Source: Klebsiella oxytoca NBRC 105695 (lineage in GTDB: Bacteria; Pseudomonadota; Gammaproteobacteria; Enterobacterales; Enterobacteriaceae). Taken from it: DNA of 64,000 nt. Shown piece by piece: positions 8,387 through 16,574 of this stretch. The stretch is from NCBI RefSeq assembly GCF_001598695.1, contig NZ_BCZK01000004.1:248001-312000 (forward strand), given 5' to 3'. Numbering within the stretch: the stretch's first letter is position 1; the number at the start of each line of letters is the position of its first letter. Under the pieces are notes generated by a model. The model searched no databases and was not told the origin of the DNA. It saw only the letters and a list, made by a program, of their open reading frames with translations. The translations under genes and the position numbers were made by a program.

Positions 8387-9790
8387 TTATACGATGCGGA
8401 ACGCATCCACCAGCACGCAGCGACGCAGACGGACAAAGGTACGTGCGCTGGTTACCCCCTCCCCGGTCGGCGTAGTGATGGTCATGGTGGTCCAGCCCTC
8501 TCCGCCCAGCCCGAGCCCGGCAATGCACGGCCCGTTTTTGACGAAAATGCTGGTATCAATGGCGTTGGCCATCTGATTCATGTTGTCGATATTGCGCGAG
8601 TGCATCGCCGCCGTATGGTGGCAGCCGCCTTCCAGCTGTACCGCCAGCGCGATAGCGTCATTGACGCTGGCCACCCGTACGACAGGGAGTACCGGCATCA
8701 TCAGTTCAGTCACGGCAAACGGATGGCTGGCCGGCGTTTCAACAAACAGCAGGCGCGTCTGCGGCGGAACGCTCAGGCCAATAGCGGCGGCAATCTTGCT
8801 CGCGTCACGTCCCACCCAGTCACGGCTGACCGTACCTTTGCCGCGCTCATCGATATTCTTCAGCAGCACCGGCTGAAGCTGCTCGGCCTGGGCCGCGCTG
8901 AGCTTCACCGCCTGCTGGCCTTCCATCAGGCGCATCAGCTCGTCGGCGACGCTATCGACGACAATCAGCACCTTTTCGTCAGCGCAGATAATGTTGTTAT
9001 CAAACGAGGCGCCTTTGACGATGGACTGCGCGGCGCGCGCCAGATCGGCCGTTTCGTCGACCACTACCGGCGGGTTACCGGCCCCGGCGGCAATCAGACG
9101 TTTATTGGTATGCTTGCGTGCGGACTCCACCACCGCTTCGCCGCCGGTGACCACCAGCAGACCAATGCCGGGATACTTAAACAGCCGCTGGGCCGTTTCG
9201 ATATCCGGGTTCGCCACGGTGACCAGCAGATTGGCCGGACCGCCCGCGGCAATTACCGCCTGGTTGAGCAGCATAATCGCCCGCTGAGAGACTCTTTTCG
9301 CCGCCGGATGCGGGGCGAACACCACGCTGTTGCCCGCGGCAATCAGGCTGATAGCGTTATTAATCACCGTTGCCGCCGGGTTGGTGGAGGGGGTGACCGA
9401 GGCCACCACGCCCCACGGCGCGTTTTCTATCAACGTCAGGCCGTTATCGCCGGTCAGCACCTGCGGGGAGAGACATTCGACGCCCGGCGTGCCGCGCGCC
9501 TGGGCCACGTTTTTGGCAAATTTATCTTCAACGCGTCCCATGCCGGTTTCGCTGACGGCAAGCTCCGCTAATTCTCTGGCATGTTTTTCGCCTGCCTCAC
9601 GAATGGCGTGAATCGCCAGCTGGCGCATCGCCACGCTTTTCAGCCCCTGCTGAGCCAGCTTTGCCGCCGCGACGGCGTCATCAAGGGAGGCAAAGACGCC
9701 CATCTCATGAACGGCGCTGTCCGGCTGGCTGCTGTCCTTCATTTTCAGCAGTACGGCTTGCACCACCTGTTCAATATCCTGTTGGTTCAT
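8387..9790 (-). CDS. eutE: CoA-acylating acetaldehyde dehydrogenase EutE
   Basis: EutE (467 aa) oxidises acetaldehyde to acetyl-CoA with NAD+ and CoA. The N-terminal ~18 residues (MNQQDIEQVVQAVLLKM) are the amphipathic encapsulation helix known for EutE, followed by a short linker and the aldehyde dehydrogenase fold. The catalytic Cys lies in the SFDNNIICADEK segment. It feeds EutD (acetyl-CoA to acetyl phosphate), and EutG recycles its NADH. It sits between eutN and eutJ with gaps of 11 and 12 nt. Confidence 0.97.
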   Translation of the reverse strand: MNQQDIEQVVQAVLLKMKDSSQPDSAVHEMGVFASLDDAVAAAKLAQQGLKSVAMRQLAIHAIREAGEKHARELAELAVSETGMGRVEDKFAKNVAQARGTPGVECLSPQVLTGDNGLTLIENAPWGVVASVTPSTNPAATVINNAISLIAAGNSVVFAPHPAAKRVSQRAIMLLNQAVIAAGGPANLLVTVANPDIETAQRLFKYPGIGLLVVTGGEAVVESARKHTNKRLIAAGAGNPPVVVDETADLARAAQSIVKGASFDNNIICADEKVLIVVDSVADELMRLMEGQQAVKLSAAQAEQLQPVLLKNIDERGKGTVSRDWVGRDASKIAAAIGLSVPPQTRLLFVETPASHPFAVTELMMPVLPVVRVASVNDAIALAVQLEGGCHHTAAMHSRNIDNMNQMANAIDTSIFVKNGPCIAGLGLGGEGWTTMTITTPTGEGVTSARTFVRLRRCVLVDAFRIV

Positions 9791-9801
9791 GATGTTCAGT
9801 C

Positions 9802-10089
9802 CTATTTATGGAAAATCACCTGGCCGCCGGCCACCGCTTCATCGACGATACCGATGACGCACAAATCCACAGGAGACGCGTCGCTGCGGTGTGCCTGTCG
9901 CGCCGAGCTGCCGCTGACCAGCAGCACCCATTCGCCGGGCCCCGCGCCGATGCTGTCGATGGCGACGGCGCACTGTCCGTCGGGCTTGCCCGCAGCATCA
10001 ATCATCTCCACCATCAGCAGCTTGTCGTGCGCCAGCCCCTGATGGCGGACGGTGCAGACAATTTGTCCCGTGACGACTGCCAGTTTCAT
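9802..10089 (-). CDS. eutN: EutN pentameric shell vertex protein
   Basis: This is a 95-aa EutN/CcmL-family (BMV) protein. Family members form pentamers that cap the vertices of the polyhedral shell. The sequence MKLAVVTGQIVCTVRHQG and the terminal GGQVIFHK match the E. coli protein (also called CchB) along its full length. A REP-like inverted repeat separates it from eutM, so the main facet protein and the vertex protein, needed at very different copy number, are divided by a structured RNA element. Confidence 0.96.
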   Translation of the reverse strand: MKLAVVTGQIVCTVRHQGLAHDKLLMVEMIDAAGKPDGQCAVAIDSIGAGPGEWVLLVSGSSARQAHRSDASPVDLCVIGIVDEAVAGGQVIFHK

Positions 10090-10122
10090 ACCCGCCTCCC
10101 TGGATTGCGTGGTGAGTCATGG

Positions 10123-10197
10123 GCCGGATAAGCGCAGCGCCATCAGGCAATGGCGCGCGTTAATGCCGAAGGACAACCCCGGCGCGCCTTATCCGGC
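10123..10197. repeat. REP-like inverted repeat between eutM and eutN
   Basis: GCCGGATAAG at 10123-10132 is matched by its exact complement CTTATCCGGC at 10188-10197. Further GC-rich pairing potential (GCGC/GGCGCGC) lies between them. This is the classical enterobacterial REP/BIME type and differs in sequence from the one between eutH and eutG. Confidence 0.8.
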
Positions 10198-10203
10198 TAA
10201 CCA

Positions 10204-10494
10204 TCAGATGTTGCTGTCGCCTTTGAAACTGATGGGGAACACCTCCTCCAGATCGCCGTGCGGACGCGGAATCACGTGCACTGAGACCAGCTCGCCGATA
10301 CGCTGCGCCGCAGCGGCGCCGGCATCGGTAGCGGCCTTGCACGCCGCCACGTCGCCGCGCACCATCGCGGTGACCAGTCCGCCGCCAATCTGCTTCACGC
10401 CAACCAGCTTCACGCGCGCGGCTTTTACCATCGCATCAGAGGCCTCAATCAGCGCAACCAGGCCCCGGGTTTCAATCATTCCTAATGCTTCCAT
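10204..10494 (-). CDS. eutM: EutM major hexameric shell protein
   Basis: This 96-aa single BMC-domain protein (also CchA) forms the hexameric tiles that make up most of the shell facets. It begins [20 protein letters not shown], and the pore region sits around [13 protein letters not shown]. The start at 10494 gives the exact family length. The frame is open 15 codons further upstream but that stretch is not conserved. On the 3' side a REP element follows before eutN. Confidence 0.97.
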   Translation of the reverse strand: MEALGMIETRGLVALIEASDAMVKAARVKLVGVKQIGGGLVTAMVRGDVAACKAATDAGAAAAQRIGELVSVHVIPRPHGDLEEVFPISFKGDSNI

Positions 10495-10535
10495 TGTGTT
10501 TTCCTCTTGCGTAAGGGGGTCCAGAACGGGACCGT

Positions 10536-11552
10536 TCATTCAACCTGCATGGGTAAGCGGCAATCGCTGCTTACGTCACTCCGGCGCGGCACGGCTGCCA
10601 CTAACGCCAGTTCGATAATTTCCTGCACGCTACAGCCTCGGGAGAGGTCATGGAGCGGTGCGGCCAGCCCCTGAATCAGCGGCCCGATCGCACGATAGCC
10701 GCCCAGACGCTGGGCGATTTTGTAGCCGATGTTGCCCGCCTCCAGCGATGGAAAAACCATCACATTGGCCCGTCCCTGCAGCGGGCTGTCGGGCGCTTTT
10801 TGCGCGGCGACCTCCGGCACGAAGGCGGCGTCAAACTGCAGTTCGCCATCCACCATCAGCTGCGGAGCGCGCTGACGCACGATCTCTGTGGCCTGCTGTA
10901 CGTTGGCGACGTTGGGGTGGCGGGCGCTGCCGTTGCTGGAAAACGACAGCATCGCCACCCGCGGCTCCTCGCCGGTAATCGCCTGCCATGTCTCAGCGCT
11001 GGCGATAGCGATATCCGCCAGTTGCGCCGCCGTCGGCTGCGGCACCACGCTGCAGTCGGCAAATCCCAGCGCCGGTCCGACGTACTGCGGCAGCATCAGA
11101 AAGATCGACGACAGCGTTTTGCAGCCAGGCTGAAGGCCAATAATGCGCAATCCGGCGCGCAGTACGTTCGCCGTCGAGGAGAGATTGCCGGCAATACACA
11201 CGTCGGCCTTTCCGGCGCTGACCATGGCGGCGGCGAACATCAGCGGGTCGTTGAGTTTTTCCTCCGCGTCCGGCGGCGTTTTTTCCCCGGCCCGATCCAG
11301 CCAGCGCCGGGCAAAGGCGGCGCGCATTTGCCGGTTGCTGTACGGATCGACAATCTGCATTCCGTCCATCGGCAACCGGTGGCTGAGGGCGAACTGACGC
11401 AGAGCAAAAGGGCTGGCGATCAAAATCGGCTTTGCCAGCCCCTGCTGCTGCAGGTAGTGCGCCGCTTTAAGAACGCGAATGTCCAGGGCATCCGGAAACA
11501 CCACCCGGGCGGGCGAACGCAAAGCCAGCTGACGCGCGCGTTGGATAATCAT
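10536..11552 (-). CDS. eutD: Phosphotransacetylase EutD
   Basis: EutD (338 aa) converts acetyl-CoA plus phosphate to acetyl phosphate and CoA, recycling CoA for EutE. It is the short Pta form without the N-terminal regulatory domains. Conserved features include [17 protein letters not shown] near the N-terminus, [20 protein letters not shown] and the C-terminal [17 protein letters not shown] motif. The ATG at 11552 overlaps the stop of eutT by four bases (ATGA). The frame extends 20 codons upstream within eutT but without conservation. Confidence 0.96.
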   Translation of the reverse strand: MIIQRARQLALRSPARVVFPDALDIRVLKAAHYLQQQGLAKPILIASPFALRQFALSHRLPMDGMQIVDPYSNRQMRAAFARRWLDRAGEKTPPDAEEKLNDPLMFAAAMVSAGKADVCIAGNLSSTANVLRAGLRIIGLQPGCKTLSSIFLMLPQYVGPALGFADCSVVPQPTAAQLADIAIASAETWQAITGEEPRVAMLSFSSNGSARHPNVANVQQATEIVRQRAPQLMVDGELQFDAAFVPEVAAQKAPDSPLQGRANVMVFPSLEAGNIGYKIAQRLGGYRAIGPLIQGLAAPLHDLSRGCSVQEIIELALVAAVPRRSDVSSDCRLPMQVE

Positions 11553-12352
11553 TGCTCTCCTCCCAGGCTTTGTTGGATCTGGCTGACGGTTAGCGGATGG
11601 TTTGCCACGCATAAAATCATCATCACGTAGACGGTGCTGGAGAGGCGGTTGAGCGCCTGCAGAATGTCCGGTCGTAGGACCTCAAAGCTGCGGGTAATAA
11701 AGACCTGGGCGGCGATCGTTTCCGTCTCCCGAACCCGGGTGCGCAGCAGATTGAGCAAGGCGGCATCGCGGCCGTGAGCGGCTTCAGGCACCAGATGATC
11801 GTGGCCGAGATAGCGCAGCGGCTGGTGGGAAAGGCGATGCAGTTCATCCTCGTTCAGGCCGACGATGGACTGCGCCGCCAGCGGTTCATCCATAGCGTCG
11901 GCGCGCATAATATTGCCCAGACGCGAGCGGATATCCGCCAGCCAGGGCTGCCATGGCTCCGCCAGTTCAATTTGCAGCCATACCGCCAGGGCGATGGTGG
12001 CGTCGAGCGCGGCGCGAAAGCCCAGGCGCGGATCGCTTTTAGCGACCATTTTGTCCGCCGTCAGATGGGTCAGGGTGTCCGGTTTTTTTTCGACCGGCTG
12101 GCGGCACAGTTCGCAGCAGGCCTGCGGATGTGTGTCGCTGCTGGTTAAACCGTGTACCGGCTGCGGCTGCTGCGCGTCGTCATCGACAAACAGGCTTCCC
12201 TGCTCATCGAGAAACTTAATGCGCAAACGGCGGCTCTCCAGCAGTTCCCGGGCCGAAGGCGTCAGACGAGCGTCGGCGGGCAGATGAATTTCTGCCCCTT
12301 CGCTGAGCGTATGGTTCGCTCTGAGCCAGGCTTCGGTAATAAAATCTTTCAT
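11549..12352 (-). CDS. eutT: EutT cobalamin adenosyltransferase
   Basis: EutT (267 aa) makes adenosylcobalamin from cobalamin and ATP for EutBC. It carries the family metal motif exactly: a His (in PVHGLTSS) followed by eleven residues, then CC, two residues and Cys (ACCELC). This HX11CCX2C arrangement binds the divalent metal in the Salmonella enzyme. The C-terminal two-thirds is a PduO-like helical bundle. Both ends overlap neighbours by four bases (eutQ upstream, eutD downstream), indicating tight coupling. Confidence 0.95.
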   Translation of the reverse strand: MKDFITEAWLRANHTLSEGAEIHLPADARLTPSARELLESRRLRIKFLDEQGSLFVDDDAQQPQPVHGLTSSDTHPQACCELCRQPVEKKPDTLTHLTADKMVAKSDPRLGFRAALDATIALAVWLQIELAEPWQPWLADIRSRLGNIMRADAMDEPLAAQSIVGLNEDELHRLSHQPLRYLGHDHLVPEAAHGRDAALLNLLRTRVRETETIAAQVFITRSFEVLRPDILQALNRLSSTVYVMMILCVANHPLTVSQIQQSLGGEQ

Positions 12353-13041
12353 AGCGATTGCCAGTTCGCAGGCCAGGCGACGTACAGGAAGCGCACGGTC
12401 GATGGCGTGCCGAATTCAATGCTGGAGCCTTTCGGGATAAACATCACATCGCCGGCTTTGGCCACCATGGTTTCACCTTCATGGCGTACGTGGAGTTCTC
12501 CCTCCAGCACCATGTCGACTTCGTCATAGTTCAGCGTCCATGGGAAAAAGGCGTTTTCCCACTGCATAAATCCAGCGGCCATACTGCTACCGTCCTGCCC
12601 GGTGACTAAATCCGTTAAGCCGACGCAGTGCGGTTCCGCGCCGTCGAAGCGGCCAAATTTCACGCTGCTGCCGTCAATGACTTTGACGCCGCCTTTACCG
12701 GTGACCGCCTTAAAGCTGGGCTGCATATCGCCCAGCGCCAGCGACTGTTTTTCTTGCATCACCTTGTCCATCAGCTGCGCGACCAGACTTTCGGTAAACT
12801 GCCCTTCCGGCAGCTGGGCAATAATGGTTTCGCGAATGCGCTGGCTTTCGGTTTTGCCCTCCTCCACCGGTACCGCCGCTTCTGGCGCGGACTCATCGCA
12901 CTCTTTGATGGCGACGCCCAGCAGCTCCGCGACTTCACGAGCTTCCGGGGTGATGATGCTGGCGCGCAGCACAACCGATATTTCCTCTTCACCTCGCGCG
13001 TGGGCCGCACGAATATCGTTAGCTGTGATTAGTTTCTTCAC
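12349..13041 (-). CDS. eutQ: EutQ cupin protein (acetate kinase activity reported)
   Basis: This 230-aa protein has a variable N-terminal part and a C-terminal cupin barrel (about residues 125-230, ending [11 protein letters not shown]). In Salmonella, EutQ has been reported to have acetate kinase activity and to matter for compartment assembly. The chosen start is GTG at 13041, which encodes the M-KKLITANDIRAAHARG N-terminus seen in E. coli. It is preceded by a strong AGGAGG nine bases upstream. The start lies 23 nt inside eutP, and its end overlaps eutT by four bases. Confidence 0.92.
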   Translation of the reverse strand: MKKLITANDIRAAHARGEEEISVVLRASIITPEAREVAELLGVAIKECDESAPEAAVPVEEGKTESQRIRETIIAQLPEGQFTESLVAQLMDKVMQEKQSLALGDMQPSFKAVTGKGGVKVIDGSSVKFGRFDGAEPHCVGLTDLVTGQDGSSMAAGFMQWENAFFPWTLNYDEVDMVLEGELHVRHEGETMVAKAGDVMFIPKGSSIEFGTPSTVRFLYVAWPANWQSL

Positions 13042-13498
13042 CTGCCCCTTCCTCCTTTTGGCTGAGCTCACTCAAGTAATTCACCAGCTGCTCTACGCTT
13101 TGCGGGTCGTGAGCGTTGAGCGCGAAAATTGGCTCTTGAAACCCCATCTCGTACAGCAGTTGCCGCACCGCGGCGACGTTAGCGTCCGGCATGTCCGTTT
13201 TGCTAATCGCGGCGATATGGCGTTTATTCGCCCCAATATCCAGTAACCCGGCGGGTAGACGACTTTCGGTATCATTTGCCGCGTGGACATAAATCAGCGT
13301 ATCGACATCCTGCAGCGTGGTAATTAATGCGTGATACCAGCGAGGATGACTAAAATATTCTCCTGGGGTGTCGATATCGCCTTTTTCATTAAATTCCACG
13401 GCCTGCGTTTTTCTCGCGAGGGAATAATTCCCGTGCAGCGCATTAAATAGCGTTGTTTTTCCCGCGCCCACCGTACCGACAAATGCAATACGCTTCAT
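13019..13498 (-). CDS. eutP: EutP small P-loop GTPase-like protein
   Basis: This 159-aa protein has a Walker A motif GTVGAGKTTLF at residues 8-18 and an SKTD element that resembles the G4 motif of Ras-like GTPases. EutP and the Pdu counterpart PduV are small GTPase-fold proteins. Acetate kinase activity has been reported for Salmonella EutP. Its 3' end contains the GTG start and Shine-Dalgarno of eutQ. The gap to eutS is 12 nt. Confidence 0.94.
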   Translation of the reverse strand: MKRIAFVGTVGAGKTTLFNALHGNYSLARKTQAVEFNEKGDIDTPGEYFSHPRWYHALITTLQDVDTLIYVHAANDTESRLPAGLLDIGANKRHIAAISKTDMPDANVAAVRQLLYEMGFQEPIFALNAHDPQSVEQLVNYLSELSQKEEGAGEETNHS

Positions 13499-13510
13499 CG
13501 CAGCCTCTAA

Positions 13511-13846
13511 TTAGCTTTTAGTTAACTCGCAGAGGGTGTAATTTAATAATCGACCAAGCCCGCTAACCGTCTGAATCAGCGCCTCTTCAACCGCTCCCAC
13601 TGAGCCGTAAATCACCAGCGCGCCGCTGAACCTGTCGAGAAAACCGATATGCACATCGGCGGCTTTCATCGCTAAATCACCGGCGATCATGGCGGTTTCG
13701 CCAGGGGTTAAGGTCATAATGCCGATAGCGCCGGATTCGGGAACGCCGATCTTTTTCGCCAGTTCTGCCCCAGGGTGCGCAATCAGGTGCGCCAGCGTCA
13801 CCTGCTTGCCGGGGACAAACTCCTGAATGATGCGTTCTTTATCCAT
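13511..13846 (-). CDS. eutS: EutS hexameric shell protein, first gene of the eut operon
   Basis: EutS (111 aa) is a circularly permuted BMC-domain shell protein. The E. coli hexamer is bent, which is thought to help form edges, and EutS alone can make shell-like bodies and recruit EutC. The sequence begins [20 protein letters not shown]. It is promoter-proximal: the 5' flank carries a GGAG, an inverted repeat and a CRP-like site, and a maeB terminator lies just upstream. Confidence 0.96.
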   Translation of the reverse strand: MDKERIIQEFVPGKQVTLAHLIAHPGAELAKKIGVPESGAIGIMTLTPGETAMIAGDLAMKAADVHIGFLDRFSGALVIYGSVGAVEEALIQTVSGLGRLLNYTLCELTKS

Positions 13847-13863
13847 AACTCACCGCTCCGCTA

Positions 13864-13889
13864 AAACTTGCGCTTATCGTGACAAGTTT
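13864..13889 (-). promoter_or_regulatory. Inverted repeat in the eutS 5' region
   Basis: AAACTTG (13864-13870) and CAAGTTT (13883-13889) form a perfect 7-bp inverted repeat separated by 12 bases, 18 nt upstream of the eutS start. A further CAAGTT at 13916-13921 lies 33 bases (about three helical turns) from the one at 13883. These could be EutR or other operator half-sites, or a 5' UTR hairpin. The role is inferred. Confidence 0.4.
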
Positions 13890-13929
13890 CCGCTGGAGTA
13901 AATAACAAAATTCGGCAAGTTGATTTGAA

Positions 13930-13947
13930 AAGTGAGATAGATCACTT
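13930..13947 (-). promoter_or_regulatory. CRP-like palindrome upstream of eutS
   Basis: AAGTGA-GATAGA-TCACTT has a 6-base spacer and GTGA/TCAC half-sites typical of CRP operators. It lies about 84 nt upstream of the eutS start and just past the maeB terminator. CRP control of the eut operon is known in Salmonella, which supports the reading. Confidence 0.6.
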
Positions 13948-13957
13948 ATAAACAGAA

Positions 13958-13985
13958 ATAAAAAAGCGCGGGAGAATTCCCGCGC
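13958..13985 (-). terminator. Rho-independent terminator after maeB
   Basis: A 7-bp GC stem (13966-13972 with 13979-13985) with a six-base loop is followed on the minus strand by a run of eight bases that is almost all T. It lies 20 nt after the maeB stop and insulates eut from maeB transcription. Confidence 0.9.
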
Positions 13986-14005
13986 CTGAATTAATTAAAT
14001 GATAA

Positions 14006-16285
14006 TTACAGCGGCTGAGTTTGCGCTTCAACAACCGCCAGCGCGACCATATTCACGATACGCCGTACCGACGCAATTGGCGTCAGGATATGTACCGGCT
14101 TTGCGACCCCCATTAGCACAGGCCCCACGGTCACGCCTTCCGAGCTGGAAACGCGAAGTAAGTTGTAACTAATACGGGCCGCTTCCATATTCGGCATCAC
14201 CAGGATATTGGCTGAACCTTTCAGCGGGCTGTCCGGCATCCGCTCATTGCGAATGCTTTCCACCAGCGCGGCATCGCCGTGCATTTCGCCATCGATCATC
14301 AAATCCGGCGCCTGCGTCTTCACCAGCTCCAGCGCCTGGCGCATTTTGCTGGCGGACGGGCAGTCCGAAGAACCAAAGTTCGAGTGCGAAAGCAGCGCTA
14401 CCCGCGGCTCAATCCCGAATCGACGAACGGTTTCTGCCGCCATCAGGGTGATTTCGGCAATTTGCTCCGGCGACGGATCGTGGTTAACGTAGGTGTCAGC
14501 GATAAAGGTGTTGCCGCTCGGCAGCAGCAGCGCATTCATCGCCCCTGCCGCATGAACCCCTTCGCGGTAGCCAAACAGCGGCTGTATTACGCTGTAGTGC
14601 TCGTGATAGTCGCCAATGGTGCCGCAGATCAACGCATCGGCTTCGCCGCGCTGCACCATGATCGCGCCGATGACCGTGGTATTGCTGATCACCGCCCGCT
14701 GCGCCTGCTCCTGGGTGATCCCGCGGCGCTTCATCAGGTTGTAATACTCGTTCCAGTACTCTTTAAAGCGCGGATCGGATTCGTTATTCACGATCTCAAA
14801 ATCAACGCCGGCTTTGATCTGCAGCCCCAGCTTCTGAATACGCATCTCAATGACGCCGGGCCGGCCGATAAGGATCGGTTTCGCCAGCCCCAGGGAGACC
14901 AGTTCCTGAGTCGCGTGCAGCACGCGGGTATCTTCGCCTTCCGCCAGCACCACCCGCTTCGGCTCTTTGCGCGCCTGCGAGAAAATCGGCTTCATGAACA
15001 GATTCGTTTTGTAGACAAACTCGCTGAGCTTCTCGATGTAGGCATCAAAATCGGCGATTGGGCGCGTTGCGACGCCGGAGTCCATCGCCGCTTTCGCCAC
15101 CGCCGGAGCAATCTTGACGATCAGCCGCGGGTCGAACGGCTTCGGAATGATATATTCCGCGCCGAAGCTCAGGTCCTGATCGCCGTAGGCGGAGGCCACC
15201 ACTTCGCTCTGTTCTGCGTGAGCCAGTTCGGCAATCGCATGCACCGCCGCCAGCTTCATCTCTTCGTTAATCGCCGTTGCGCCGACGTCCAGCGCGCCGC
15301 GGAAGATGAACGGGAAGCACAGCACGTTGTTCACCTGGTTCGGATAGTCGGAGCGGCCGGTGCAGATAATGGCGTCGGAGCGCACCTCTTTCGCCAGCGG
15401 CGGCAGAATTTCCGGCTCAGGGTTAGCCAGCGCCAGAATCATCGGCGCGCGGGCCATCTTTTTAACCATTTCCTGGGTCAGCACTTTCGGGCCCGAGCAG
15501 CCGAGGAAAATATCCGCCCCGTCAATCACATCATCCAGCGTACGTTTGCCGCTGTCTTCTACCGCATAGGCCGCTTTCGTCTCCGCCATATTCGGCTCAC
15601 GGCCCTTATAGATAACCCCTTTCGAGTCGCAGACCACAATGTTGTGTTTCTGCATTCCCAGCGCTACCAGCAGGTTCATACAGGCAATCGCCGCCGCGCC
15701 CGCGCCTGATACGACCATCCGCACGTCGGAGATATTTTTCTCCACCACCCGCAGACCGTTCAGAATCGCCGCGGTACTGATAATCGCCGTCCCGTGCTGA
15801 TCGTCATGGAAGACCGGAATATTCATGCGCTCGCGCAGCTTCTGCTCAATGTAGAAGCACTCCGGCGCTTTAATATCTTCGAGGTTGATACCGCCGAAGG
15901 TCGGCTCCAGCGCTGCAACGACGTTGATAAATTTGTCCGGGTCAAGCTCATCAACTTCAATATCGAATACATCGATACCGGCGAATTTTTTAAACAGAAC
16001 GCCTTTACCTTCCATTACCGGCTTACCGGCCAGCGCGCCGATATTGCCCAGTCCCAGCACCGCCGTGCCGTTGGACACCACCGCCACAAGGTTGCCGCGG
16101 GCGGTATATTTATAGGCTGCCAGCGGATCCTTCTCGATTTCCAGACAGGGGGCGGCGACACCCGGCGAGTAGGCCAGAGCCAGATCGCGTTGGGTAGCAA
16201 GCGGTTTTGTCGGGGAGACCTGGATTTTTCCGGGGACCGGGAATTCGTGGAAATCAAGGGCGCTTTGTTTTAACTGCTCATCCAT
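14006..16285 (-). CDS. maeB: NADP-dependent malic enzyme MaeB
   Basis: MaeB (759 aa) decarboxylates malate to pyruvate with NADP+. It has the two-domain architecture of the E. coli enzyme: malic enzyme (residues ~1-425, with [11 protein letters not shown] and [16 protein letters not shown]) and a C-terminal phosphotransacetylase-like regulatory domain (~430-759) that binds acetyl-CoA. The ATG at 16285 gives exactly the E. coli length. The frame is open 21 codons upstream without conservation. The Pta-like domain beside a eut operon with its own EutD is a coincidence of position, conserved in E. coli. Confidence 0.97.
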   Translation of the reverse strand: MDEQLKQSALDFHEFPVPGKIQVSPTKPLATQRDLALAYSPGVAAPCLEIEKDPLAAYKYTARGNLVAVVSNGTAVLGLGNIGALAGKPVMEGKGVLFKKFAGIDVFDIEVDELDPDKFINVVAALEPTFGGINLEDIKAPECFYIEQKLRERMNIPVFHDDQHGTAIISTAAILNGLRVVEKNISDVRMVVSGAGAAAIACMNLLVALGMQKHNIVVCDSKGVIYKGREPNMAETKAAYAVEDSGKRTLDDVIDGADIFLGCSGPKVLTQEMVKKMARAPMILALANPEPEILPPLAKEVRSDAIICTGRSDYPNQVNNVLCFPFIFRGALDVGATAINEEMKLAAVHAIAELAHAEQSEVVASAYGDQDLSFGAEYIIPKPFDPRLIVKIAPAVAKAAMDSGVATRPIADFDAYIEKLSEFVYKTNLFMKPIFSQARKEPKRVVLAEGEDTRVLHATQELVSLGLAKPILIGRPGVIEMRIQKLGLQIKAGVDFEIVNNESDPRFKEYWNEYYNLMKRRGITQEQAQRAVISNTTVIGAIMVQRGEADALICGTIGDYHEHYSVIQPLFGYREGVHAAGAMNALLLPSGNTFIADTYVNHDPSPEQIAEITLMAAETVRRFGIEPRVALLSHSNFGSSDCPSASKMRQALELVKTQAPDLMIDGEMHGDAALVESIRNERMPDSPLKGSANILVMPNMEAARISYNLLRVSSSEGVTVGPVLMGVAKPVHILTPIASVRRIVNMVALAVVEAQTQPL

Positions 16286-16574
16286 TTTATCGTTCCTTTC
16301 ACGTATCGATCGTAGGGGGTGAAACGTAATGGCGTACCTGGTGTTCACCCTAAAGGGCTACCTAGTATCTCGCCTGACGGCTTCGTAAACTTTGAACACC
16401 GCCATACTCTCGCCATAACAAAGTTATGTTTGTTATCGATTTATAATGTTTATGTAACTTAGATTCGGAGGCAATGATAGCCCCGTCTGCTATGCTTTTT
16501 AGTTATGCAACTCATCACCCTCTCTATCCTAAACCAATAAAAACTCATGCAACTCATTGTTTCAGGAGCACATT
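16286..16574. promoter_or_regulatory. Divergent maeB/tktB intergenic region
   Basis: This AT-rich 289-bp region carries the promoters of both genes. A TATGCT preceded by C (16491-16496) resembles a sigma-S type -10 for tktB, in line with the RpoS dependence known for E. coli talA-tktB. An 11-bp direct repeat ATGCAACTCAT occurs at 16505-16515 and 16547-16557, 42 bases apart. E. coli has talA here; no talA remnant is recognisable. Confidence 0.45.

Noticed and set aside
8357-9571. 404-codon plus-strand frame opposite eutE
   Set aside because: It is the reverse frame of a clear EutE gene, and its composition is that of a shadow frame.
14279-15709. 476-codon plus-strand frame opposite maeB
   Set aside because: It is a mirror frame of the highly conserved malic enzyme gene, with His/Arg/Gln-rich composition and no motif.
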